From NCBI GenBank assembly GCA_905195085.1, contig CAJJUK010000015.1, positions 1 through 33,025 on the forward strand: 33,025 nucleotides of DNA. The letters are read 5' to 3'. The DNA is from an uncultured Christensenella sp. (lineage in GTDB: Bacteria > Bacillota > Clostridia > Christensenellales > UBA1242). A program made the translations under genes and the position numbers. Positions 25,877 through 33,025 of the stretch are shown here, one piece after another. How positions within the stretch are numbered: position 1 is the first letter of the stretch; the number at the start of each line of letters is the position of its first letter. Below the pieces are notes generated by a model, which did not search any database, was not told where the DNA came from, and worked only from the letters and a program-made list of their open reading frames with translations.

Positions 25877-28360
25877 TTATAATTCGATTTCTTTTTCGTC
25901 TGTGTTTTTAAGAGAAGAACCTTGAGAGCCTACAGTTTCAATTCCTAACTGAGCTGCGGTCTTTTCATCAACAACCAAATCGTTATCTTCATAAACTACA
26001 CTTTTTTCTTCAGTGTTTTCAACTCTGATGTAAATTGGATATTTGTCAGCAACTGCATCACCAAACACAGAAACTGCAACCATTTGATTGATTGAAGCAT
26101 CTTTTCCTGCATCAACCTTGACAGTGTAAGCAGGTCTTTCTTCAATTCTTCCACCATTGTTGCTTACAATCACCATTTTTGGAGAAATTTCAAATTGATT
26201 TGGATTTGCATCTGATTGAGTGAGAACAGAATGTCCTGTGATGTAGATTTGAGGATCAGAAACACCGTTTTCATTTGCATAAGTTGTCTTTAAGTTTTCA
26301 ATTGCTTTATCAAGTTTCAATCTCTTAAGAAGAACATCAATTTTAACACTTTCTTCACAATTGTCTGCACTATTAATTCTTGAAATCATATCTTCAGTTG
26401 AAGTAATCTCACTTGTATCTTTTCCACCATTTGTCAAATCAATCTTGAAAAGATAAGTACCATCTGTGGTATTAGCAAACAAAACTTTCCCTTCATGAGA
26501 ACTATATGCAATGTTAATGTCTTCTGCACTATATTTCTTTCCAGTTTCAGTAAGTTTTGCAATTGTTGTTGCAACTGCACTTTTCAATTCAGCATTTTCA
26601 TAATCTACAACTGGTCTATCTCCATCGTTAATAATCAAATCAGGATTTTCAATTGCAAGCTCGGTTGCTCTTTCACTAAAACCAGCAGCATAACTGTCAA
26701 CAATAGTATTAACAACCTGATCCAAAGTTAAATCATCACCGTATTCATAAGCATCAGCATAGAGAGTTCTAACAAATTCGGTCATTTTGTTTTTGTCAGA
26801 AAGTGCAGATGTTGGAGAAAGTGGGTCAACCACACCATAAATATAGTTGATAGTAGCGTTAGAATCAGAATCTTTTCTAGTAGCAACAATCACGCCATTA
26901 TCACTTGCTTCTTGAGCAACTTGTCTTCCAAGTTCTTTAAATGCTCCTTTAAGTGTGGCAAGAGTATAATCATACTTATCTTCACCAATCTGTTTACCTT
27001 CAAAATCAACAAGAACTGATTGTACATAAATATCAATAGGTGTTTTTACAACATTATAAATTCCACCAACAGAAACTGAAACAGTATTTCCAATTACATT
27101 ATAATTCAATAGTGTTGCTTGGTCAGCAAAATCAATTTTATTTTGAGCAATCAAATCTCTCATTTTCTGAGCACCATCGGCTTCAGCTGCGGCAGATTCA
27201 TCTGGAACACTATTATATGCATCATTATATTCTTGTTCTAAACGAATTCCATCAGTATATGCTCTGTCTATTGAAGCCTTAACAGGGGCAACTATTGCTG
27301 TAACCACAAGTCCCAAAGCTATAATTCCTGCAACGACAGCTTTCAACACTCTTCTATGATGATAGGTATCCATGAATCCGTCTTTAACAACATATTTCAA
27401 TTCCACTGCTTTTGGATTGTCAAATCCATCATCACCAACACCAAAACTGTCCGTCCATGCTTCAATACCATATGTTGGATTCCCAATTTGTGGATCTATG
27501 GCCTTGATGCTGAAATGAGCACGACTGTTGGCGTCTTTGTAATAATCAATTTTCATTTCACCATTTCTGTCATATCTGATTCTGTGAACAACCAATCCAC
27601 CTTTGGACAAAATCTCTGATGATGATGTTATATCAATATCATTACCACTTCCATCTTTCAAACTAGGCATATAGTACAAAGCCTTTCCACCACGTTCTGC
27701 CTTTGTAGCATTTGGATGTGGTGCAACTACCAAATATGCATCAGGGGTGTCAACTCTTCTAGTCTTAGTGATTGTTTTAATAGGATGTGCAAGCCTTGAT
27801 TCTGGAGCCAACTGAATTTTCTTAACAGTGTCAGGAAGAGATATTCCAGCCAACGCTCCACCTGCTCCACCAGCACCTGCGCCTGCAATCAAACCGAAAG
27901 AAATGTGGCTTTTGATGTGAGAATAAACATCTCCCAAGCTTGGATTCTTGGAAACGTTACACATATTTGTCAAGCCAGTGACTAAATTATCTGTCAATCC
28001 AGGTGTAACAGGAACAGTGTAGTCTGTCATTTTTGAATCAGTTTCACTGATTTTGATGATTGTCTTTCCACTTACGATTTTAACTTCTGCTCCTCTGACA
28101 AAGTGCCCGTTAGAAGTTGGAGTTCTTGTTCCATCTGCTTCAACCTTCAACCTTGGTTGAACATAACAGCAAATTGCACCAGTATCCTTATCTTTAACAA
28201 AAACAAATCTACTTACTTGATTTGTAGTTTTTGGCACTTCAACTCTTCCAAGAGGCAAACCAGTTGAAGGGTCAACAACCAAATCAGAAGAACCATCCCA
28301 CATAGATTGGAAATCAGTTTGATTGACTTGTCTTCCTTTTGTTTTGATATCAATATCCAT
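25877..28360 (-). CDS. Single-pass membrane protein of unknown function
   Basis: About 827 residues; I do not recognise the family. The ATG at 28360 follows GGAGG by 7 nt, so the upstream in-frame extension is not used. There is no N-terminal signal. One clear membrane helix, AVVAGIIALGLVVTAIVAPV (about 341-360), follows the basic YHHRRVLK, which by the positive-inside rule puts about 340 residues in the cytoplasm and about 465 outside. A Gly/Ala-rich hydrophobic stretch, GLIAGAGAGGAGGALAG (about 156-172), resembles a glycine zipper and could be a second membrane-associated segment. The outer part begins with a helical stretch (RAYTDGIRLEQEYNDAYNS) and is otherwise mixed alpha/beta with many Asp and Ser. 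It is a single-gene unit with a consensus promoter and strong terminator. Confidence 0.8.
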   Translation of the reverse strand: MDIDIKTKGRQVNQTDFQSMWDGSSDLVVDPSTGLPLGRVEVPKTTNQVSRFVFVKDKDTGAICCYVQPRLKVEADGTRTPTSNGHFVRGAEVKIVSGKTIIKISETDSKMTDYTVPVTPGLTDNLVTGLTNMCNVSKNPSLGDVYSHIKSHISFGLIAGAGAGGAGGALAGISLPDTVKKIQLAPESRLAHPIKTITKTRRVDTPDAYLVVAPHPNATKAERGGKALYYMPSLKDGSGNDIDITSSSEILSKGGLVVHRIRYDRNGEMKIDYYKDANSRAHFSIKAIDPQIGNPTYGIEAWTDSFGVGDDGFDNPKAVELKYVVKDGFMDTYHHRRVLKAVVAGIIALGLVVTAIVAPVKASIDRAYTDGIRLEQEYNDAYNSVPDESAAAEADGAQKMRDLIAQNKIDFADQATLLNYNVIGNTVSVSVGGIYNVVKTPIDIYVQSVLVDFEGKQIGEDKYDYTLATLKGAFKELGRQVAQEASDNGVIVATRKDSDSNATINYIYGVVDPLSPTSALSDKNKMTEFVRTLYADAYEYGDDLTLDQVVNTIVDSYAAGFSERATELAIENPDLIINDGDRPVVDYENAELKSAVATTIAKLTETGKKYSAEDINIAYSSHEGKVLFANTTDGTYLFKIDLTNGGKDTSEITSTEDMISRINSADNCEESVKIDVLLKRLKLDKAIENLKTTYANENGVSDPQIYITGHSVLTQSDANPNQFEISPKMVIVSNNGGRIEERPAYTVKVDAGKDASINQMVAVSVFGDAVADKYPIYIRVENTEEKSVVYEDNDLVVDEKTAAQLGIETVGSQGSSLKNTDEKEIEL

Positions 28361-28387
28361 ATAAACACCTCCGTTTATCTTGCTATA

Positions 28388-28416
28388 ATTATAAGGCAAA
28401 ACCCATTTACTGTCAA
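28388..28416 (-). promoter_or_regulatory. Promoter of the 827-residue membrane protein gene
   Basis: A perfect TTGACA (28411-28416), 17-nt spacer and perfect TATAAT (28388-28393) on the - strand. The start would be near 28381, about 20 nt before the ATG. A full consensus predicts high expression. Confidence 0.82.
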
Positions 28417-28548
28417 TACCCTTTTAAGAAAAAATCGCATTTTTGATAATTTTTTTACAATAAATAAAAGAAAAAATATCATTTTTTAATATTTTTTCAT
28501 TTTATTATATTCAGACTGTTCCAACTATATTTGATAATTTTTATCATA

Positions 28549-29145
28549 TTAATCATCAACAGGCTTTTCGTCAAGATAAGTTGCCATATAATCAGCCAAA
28601 TGAAACAAATAAACAGTAGGATATCTGTAAAACACATCAACCAAAATGCTTGGATTGTTGACTGCACGCGGATCAAATGCTCCCATGTGCCAATTTATTG
28701 CCATTGCCTCTTCTCTTGTCAACTTCATAAAGCCCGAAATCATATAAACTGACTTCTCACCATGACCGTAAGGCAGTGGATCATAATATTTATAATACGG
28801 TTTTTGCTTCCACTGACCGTCAACTTTGACATTTCTCATGTCAACAGTGTATGTATTAACTTTGCAAATGTCATGCAAAAGCCCAATAATTGCCACACTT
28901 TCTGGAGAAATGACTTCTATCCACTTCTCTCCGTACTCACTTTGCAACAACTTTATGTATCTTTTATAAACATTGATGCTATGCAAACACAAACCGCCCT
29001 CAAAATTTGAATGACGCCTGCCAGATGCCGGAGCAGTGAAAAAATCAGATTTTTCCAAATAATTCAACAATTCCTCAGCACCATCTCTTTCAATATTGTC
29101 GTAAAATATCTCTAAAAACTCTTGTTTGATTTCATCTAAATCCAT
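28549..29145 (-). CDS. HD-domain metal-dependent phosphohydrolase
   Basis: A 198-residue protein with the HD superfamily residues in order: H55 in GGLCLHSINVY, H91-D92 in GLLHDICKV, H128 in PYGHGEKS, H153 in INWHMG and D185 in FHLADYMATY. These would hold one or two metals for phosphoester or nucleotide hydrolysis. The pattern resembles the HD half of YhaM-type nucleases and related stand-alone proteins often annotated simply as HD hydrolases. The substrate is unknown. The ATG at 29145 has GAGG 7 nt upstream, better than the TTG at 29157. It begins 24 nt after holA, so it is probably the last gene of the comEC-holA operon. The 188-bp gap downstream is AT-rich with no clear terminator. Confidence 0.82.
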   Translation of the reverse strand: MDLDEIKQEFLEIFYDNIERDGAEELLNYLEKSDFFTAPASGRRHSNFEGGLCLHSINVYKRYIKLLQSEYGEKWIEVISPESVAIIGLLHDICKVNTYTVDMRNVKVDGQWKQKPYYKYYDPLPYGHGEKSVYMISGFMKLTREEAMAINWHMGAFDPRAVNNPSILVDVFYRYPTVYLFHLADYMATYLDEKPVDD

Positions 29146-29169
29146 AATAATCCTCAACTTTTCATTATT

Positions 29170-30102
29170 TTAACAATATAAAATGCCAAAAATCAAATAA
29201 TAAAGTGCATTTTCTATCTGCATTTGTCCATTTTTTATATAAAAATCTACATCATTCAACATTTCATAAATGTTTTTCAATTGAAGTTTTGTGAAATTTT
29301 TTGATAATTCTCTCGCTTTCACAATTGCAAATTCTTTAACATTCAAAATTTCTGACAATTCTTTATCACTCAGACCTGATATAGCAACAAAAAACAATCT
29401 TCTGAAATGATTTAACACCAATGAAAATGTTTTAGTGTCCTTTTCCATGAGGCTAAGAAGGGAAACCGCCTTGTCACTGTTTCTTTTTGACAAAGCGTCA
29501 GTGAGTTCAAAAACAGTGAATTCTGTTTCTTTGCAAACCAAATTGTCAACAACCTTTGTTGTAATTTCCGTTTCATCACAAGCAATAAGTTTGTCCAATT
29601 CATTTTTAATCAAAGAATAATAATTGCAACACGATTCAATAAGTTGTTGACAAGCATCAGAAGTTATGGTTTTCCCATGATTTTTTAATTCCGAAGATAT
29701 AATTTCACTCAAACTTCTGTCATCCAATCTTTTTGCGCTGACTTTTTCACTTATTATAAAATCAAATTTGTTGTAAAAATCAAAAATCACCAAACAAGTG
29801 CTTTCAACAGGTTTTTTGAGATAATCTCTCAATTTTTTCTTGAAATTTTCTGGAATTTTTGTGATATTTTTAAGCAAAATCAATTTTTTTTCACTTCCCA
29901 TAGGCAAAGTCTCACAAGAATCAATAACAACATCTCCATTGAAAGATTCATCATCAAACGACAAAAAATTAAATTCTTCAAGCTGAATGTTTGTTGCTTT
30001 TTTGATTAATTCCAATGCTTTGTCATACAAAAGAATGTCTTCCCCTTGAATTAAATAACATGGTTCAATTTTTTTCTGCAATCTCGTTTTTAAAGTTTTC
30101 AA
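29170..30102 (-). CDS. holA: DNA polymerase III subunit delta
   Basis: The clamp-loader delta subunit opens the beta clamp during replication. The 310 residues have the family layout: an N-terminal AAA+-like domain with YLIQGEDILLYDKAL and LPMGSEKKLILLKNI (about 45-75), then helical domains with TVFELTDALSKRNSDKAVSLL and FRRLFFVAISGL. The chain ends with the usual IENALYYLIFGILYC. The preferred start is TTG at 30102, 7-8 nt after GGAGGTG. The upstream ATG (30117) contains that ribosome site and is unlikely. TTG overlaps the comEC stop (TTGA), so translation is probably coupled. comEC followed by holA is a common Firmicute order. Confidence 0.9.
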   Translation of the reverse strand: MKTLKTRLQKKIEPCYLIQGEDILLYDKALELIKKATNIQLEEFNFLSFDDESFNGDVVIDSCETLPMGSEKKLILLKNITKIPENFKKKLRDYLKKPVESTCLVIFDFYNKFDFIISEKVSAKRLDDRSLSEIISSELKNHGKTITSDACQQLIESCCNYYSLIKNELDKLIACDETEITTKVVDNLVCKETEFTVFELTDALSKRNSDKAVSLLSLMEKDTKTFSLVLNHFRRLFFVAISGLSDKELSEILNVKEFAIVKARELSKNFTKLQLKNIYEMLNDVDFYIKNGQMQIENALYYLIFGILYC

Positions 30103-32219
30103 TCTACACACCTCCATTTGTAATTTTTGCCATCAATCAAACAAGTTATATTTCCATTTGACACAAAACTTGTTTGCGCAAGCGAATTTTTGTAATATGT
30201 AAGCACATAAGACCGCTCAAAAAATTTAGCATAGTCATCATGCTTTCCCAAAATAACAATGTCATAATTTTCACTTGAAACAGAAGTTAAAGCCTCGTCA
30301 CTTTGCTTTAGATCTCTCAATATGAAAACTTTTGTTTCATCAAAAGAAATCTCAAGTCCAATAAGCCTGTCTTCAAAAGATTTATATTCAAAAGTAAATC
30401 CACCAATATAGCCTGTTTCATCGAAGTTGACCAAAACATCTTCAGGATAACCTTGACCATTGTCGCATCTTATCAAATTTTCAACACCAATTTCTCGCAT
30501 TGTGTCTATATACGCTGAAGATTTTTGCAAAACAAAAGCGGTGGACACTTTTTTGATGTTCTTTGCTCTCAGAAGATTTTTTGTATAATTGCTGTAGCCA
30601 GCATCAACAATGACACTTTCTCCGCTGTCATTTGTAAGCACAACAGTTGGAGAAGAATAATTATAACCATATGTAACTGAGGCTTGTGTACTTGTTGGGA
30701 TAAGATAGATTCCACCTAAAATTCCGCAGAAAACAAAAATTGTGGAACAACAAATTGTCTTAGCTTTTCTGCTTGCCATGAAATATTTGCTGATGAGAAA
30801 GAACAATAAAAACGCTCCAGCAACCAGAAAAATGTCAAATGGTTCAAGTTGAACGATAAGTGATGTGTTTCCAAAAAAATCTGCGATGTTATAAATAAGA
30901 CCCAATCCCCAGCCACAGGCCTTCAACAAAAATCCCATGAACGGCAGCAAGGCAGTAACAAACAGACTGACAAACAAAACAGGATAAATTACTGAAAAAA
31001 TTGGAATGACAATCAAATTAATGAAAAATGTTAACAAATTTAAGTCGGAATATATCAATGCCATAAAAGGTAAAATCCCAATTTGAGCACCAATTGACAC
31101 AGCAAAAGATTCTGCGACAAATTTTGGAAACACTTTTTTTAGAACTTTTGAAAGCCATGGTGTTATCACAAAAATTCCCAAAACACAAAAGAAACTCATC
31201 AGAAAACCAATGTCAAGCGCTGACAAAGGCGAATACAACAAGATGATAATGCCCGAAAGGCCAAGAGTGTTCAGATTGTCATAACACTTTCCACAAAGTT
31301 TGGTTGCCAAAAGCACCAACCCCATAATTCCTGCTCGCATGATAGATGGCGCAAAACCGCAAATGTAAGCATAAAAAGCCAAACATATTGCACAGATCAA
31401 GAAATTATAAATTCCCCTAACTCGACATTTTTCCAATATGAATCCTAAAAGTGTGATGAGAAATCCGACATGCAAACCGGATACCGTAAGCAAATGTATG
31501 ATGCCTGAAGTTTTGTATGATTGATATATGTCGTCGTCAACCTCTGTTTTATCACCAAACAAGACAGCAAATGCAACAGCCCCATTGGTTTCTCCCATGT
31601 TTTCATAGAGCAAAGATTTCATTTTCAGACGAAAACTTTCATCAAAATGCAGTTTGTTCCCCTGAATTACAAAACCATCTGAAGAAACGGAACTCGTGTA
31701 AGGCGTGCCATCTCTATAATAAAAACTGTTGAAATTATTTAGAGTAAAAAGCGAAACTTTTTCAACCTCAGCATTAAAAACGATGATGTCTCCCACTTTA
31801 AAATCATCGTAACTGTCAATATTAATTGTCAAATTAATGTTGGACTCTTTATTTCCATTGATATAAACATCTTTCAAAACGACATTTGCACTGTTGCCAT
31901 AAACAGAATAACTGACATCATCTGAAATTCTTCCAATAACCTGGCTCTCTCCTTCATAAATTTTTCCTTCAAAAGTGACTTGTCCAACAAAAAACCAACC
32001 AAGTCCAAATAGAAAAATTGATGATATGACAATGAAAGAAATCCATCTCTTTGCCCAAACACAGTAAGCGAAAAAACACGCAAAAATCAACAATATGAAG
32101 ATGATGTATTTCAAATTACCAACAAAAATATACCTTGATGTTGAAATCGCCAACAACAAAGCCAAAAAGCCATAAAAAAGTGGTCTTGAATGAAAAATTT
32201 TCTTACCTTTTGCGTCCAT
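30099..32219 (-). CDS. comEC: ComEC/Rec2-type DNA uptake channel
   Basis: A polytopic protein of about 706 residues, started at the ATG at 32219 (weak ribosome site). The N-terminal region has two to four helices and a soluble OB-like section (EGESQVIGRISDDVSYS). The ComEC core follows with YKTSGIIHLLTVSGLHVGFL and about eight more helices including FAPSIMRAGIMGLVLLATK. The C-terminal domain occupies the place of the metallo-beta-lactamase-like domain and has VIVDAGYSNYTKNLLRAKN, but I see no HxHxDH metal motif. By family it carries single-stranded DNA across the membrane in natural transformation. No other competence gene is in the window, so active uptake is not shown. It is coupled to holA. 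Confidence 0.88.
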   Translation of the reverse strand: MDAKGKKIFHSRPLFYGFLALLLAISTSRYIFVGNLKYIIFILLIFACFFAYCVWAKRWISFIVISSIFLFGLGWFFVGQVTFEGKIYEGESQVIGRISDDVSYSVYGNSANVVLKDVYINGNKESNINLTINIDSYDDFKVGDIIVFNAEVEKVSLFTLNNFNSFYYRDGTPYTSSVSSDGFVIQGNKLHFDESFRLKMKSLLYENMGETNGAVAFAVLFGDKTEVDDDIYQSYKTSGIIHLLTVSGLHVGFLITLLGFILEKCRVRGIYNFLICAICLAFYAYICGFAPSIMRAGIMGLVLLATKLCGKCYDNLNTLGLSGIIILLYSPLSALDIGFLMSFFCVLGIFVITPWLSKVLKKVFPKFVAESFAVSIGAQIGILPFMALIYSDLNLLTFFINLIVIPIFSVIYPVLFVSLFVTALLPFMGFLLKACGWGLGLIYNIADFFGNTSLIVQLEPFDIFLVAGAFLLFFLISKYFMASRKAKTICCSTIFVFCGILGGIYLIPTSTQASVTYGYNYSSPTVVLTNDSGESVIVDAGYSNYTKNLLRAKNIKKVSTAFVLQKSSAYIDTMREIGVENLIRCDNGQGYPEDVLVNFDETGYIGGFTFEYKSFEDRLIGLEISFDETKVFILRDLKQSDEALTSVSSENYDIVILGKHDDYAKFFERSYVLTYYKNSLAQTSFVSNGNITCLIDGKNYKWRCVD

Positions 32220-32318
32220 TTTATGTTTCTTTATAAAGAATATCACAAAAAAGGTAAGATTTGCAAACAAACTCCCACTTTTACGGCATTTTTAAACGTT
32301 GTAAAACAATTTCATATC

Positions 32319-32657
32319 TCAGTAAATTCTCGTTTTCTCTTCCCTGCCATAAATGTTTCTTTCAAAAAATTTTTCGGCACGTGAACCGTCCACAACATAC
32401 TCTCTGTTTTCAGAAATAAATTTCTTTAACGTGTTATTAACATGATGTCTTGAAACTTCACTATCCAAAAATTTTTCTTCATACAACACTTTATCAATTT
32501 CGATGTATGGAGAATTTTTCATTTTAAAAATTAACAATTTTTGATTAAATTTTCTATCTTTTTCCACGAAATCTTGAAAATTAAACTGATAAGGATAAAC
32601 CGCAAAACCCAATTGCGTTCCTTCGATTTTTTGTGGTTCTGTAACTATAAATGGCAT
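32319..32657 (-). CDS. Hypothetical protein of 112 residues
   Basis: Not recognised. The ATG at 32657 has AAAAGGAG 5 nt upstream and a TATAAT -10 further upstream, so it looks like a real gene; the longer reading from 32705 is unlikely. The product is soluble with many charged and aromatic residues. It begins MPFIVTEPQKIEGTQLGFAV, a beta-like start, and ends in a basic helical part (HHVNNTLKKFISENREYVV). There is no signal peptide, membrane segment or known motif. It lies 99 nt upstream of comEC on the same strand, and no strong terminator separates them. Confidence 0.62.
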   Translation of the reverse strand: MPFIVTEPQKIEGTQLGFAVYPYQFNFQDFVEKDRKFNQKLLIFKMKNSPYIEIDKVLYEEKFLDSEVSRHHVNNTLKKFISENREYVVDGSRAEKFFERNIYGREEKTRIY

Positions 32658-32678
32658 AACAACTCCTTTTACAAATTG

Positions 32679-32684
32679 ATTATA
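32679..32684 (-). promoter_or_regulatory. -10 box of the 112-residue protein gene
   Basis: A perfect TATAAT on the - strand, 21 nt upstream of the ATG at 32657, with AAAAGGAG in the predicted leader. No convincing -35 box is present at 16-18 nt. Confidence 0.45.
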
Positions 32685-32768
32685 AATTATTTTTATTACA
32701 AACAATGAACAAAAAATTGATGAAAAAATAGAAGAACATAAAGAGAATGATAAATAAAAGGAAGTATT

Positions 32769-33025
32769 ATGAAAGAGAAAATAACAAAAATTTTTAAAGA
32801 AGTAATGTCAAATATGGAAAAAGACCATATAAGTGAATATTCTGCTCAATGTTCATATTACACAATATTATCATTTATACCATTTGTTATATTACTAATA
32901 ACTTTAATACAATATACAAATATTGAGCAACAAACCTTATTTGATGCAATATCAAAAATAATACCAGCAACTATGAGTGGTTTTGTTCTAGATATCGTAA
33001 GAGAAGTATATTCAAAATCTATAGG
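32769..33025 (+). CDS. YihY/BrkB-family membrane protein, 3' end beyond the window
   Basis: Only the first 85 codons are present; the frame is open to the window edge. The start ATG follows AAAAGGAAG. The sequence contains the family's N-terminal pattern: HISEYSAQCSYYTILSFIPFVIL, where an Ala/Ser-Tyr-x-x-Leu-Ser-x-x-P motif enters the first membrane helix (about 31-48), then IIPATMSGFVLDIVREV. Members are integral-membrane proteins of 250-400 residues, once wrongly called ribonuclease BN; their function is unsettled. Codon use differs strongly from the rest of the window (11 of 14 Ile codons are ATA; all Leu codons are TTA or CTA). It is divergent from the 112-residue gene. Confidence 0.8.
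   Translation, partial: MKEKITKIFKEVMSNMEKDHISEYSAQCSYYTILSFIPFVILLITLIQYTNIEQQTLFDAISKIIPATMSGFVLDIVREVYSKSI

Noticed and set aside
1..33025. CRISPR arrays, insertion sequences, integrases, att sites, rRNA
   Set aside because: No regularly spaced repeats, transposase or integrase genes, or rRNA sequence were found on either strand.

Overview
The window is AT-rich bacterial DNA, most likely from a Gram-positive-type member of the Bacillota (Clostridia or a related gut lineage). The evidence is the AGGAGG-type ribosome binding sites, the sigma-A style TTGACA/TATAAT promoters, the gyrB-gyrA pair, a HelD-type helicase, a tRNA with an encoded CCA end, InlB-type surface repeats and a CadC-type repressor. 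TGA acts as a stop (for example after the 315-residue secreted protein), so this is not the Mycoplasma genetic code. Genus and species cannot be read from the sequence.

Region 1 (1-10.55 kb, all + strand) is housekeeping: gyrB, a small MazG-like gene, gyrA and a helD-like gene are closely packed and probably co-transcribed. A 399-bp gap follows that holds a cluster of DnaA-box-like sequences. Then come hisS, from its own promoter, and metG. A terminator closes metG at 10.55 kb.

Region 2 (10.68-18.35 kb, - strand) is a two-gene operon behind one consensus promoter. It encodes a 315-residue membrane-anchored exported protein and a translationally coupled giant protein of about 2191 residues. 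The giant has an N-terminal membrane anchor, about nine divergent beta-rich modules and two C-terminal InlB B-type repeats. This is the most unusual system in the window.

Region 3 (18.4-23.3 kb) is mixed in direction. It holds an RlmD/TrmA-type RNA uracil methyltransferase (-), a membrane-anchored Ig-like (Big_2-like) protein (+), a divergent PRPP synthetase (-), tRNA-Leu(CAG) (+), a chloramphenicol-acetyltransferase-like protein (+) and a flavodoxin (+). The first two genes both have a -10 box ending 6 nt before the ATG, which suggests leaderless mRNAs.

Region 4 (23.3-25.8 kb, -) is a metal-resistance operon: a CadC-like ArsR repressor overlaps a P1B-type Cd/Zn/Pb-exporting ATPase, with a palindromic operator just after a perfect promoter.

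Region 5 (25.9-32.7 kb, -) contains an 827-residue single-pass membrane protein of unknown function, a comEC-holA-HD phosphohydrolase operon and a 112-residue unknown protein. At the right edge (+) is the start of a YihY/BrkB-family membrane protein with clearly different codon use.

Convergent genes often share bidirectional terminators whose hairpins contain the stop codons. No CRISPR array, insertion sequence, rRNA or prophage gene was seen.
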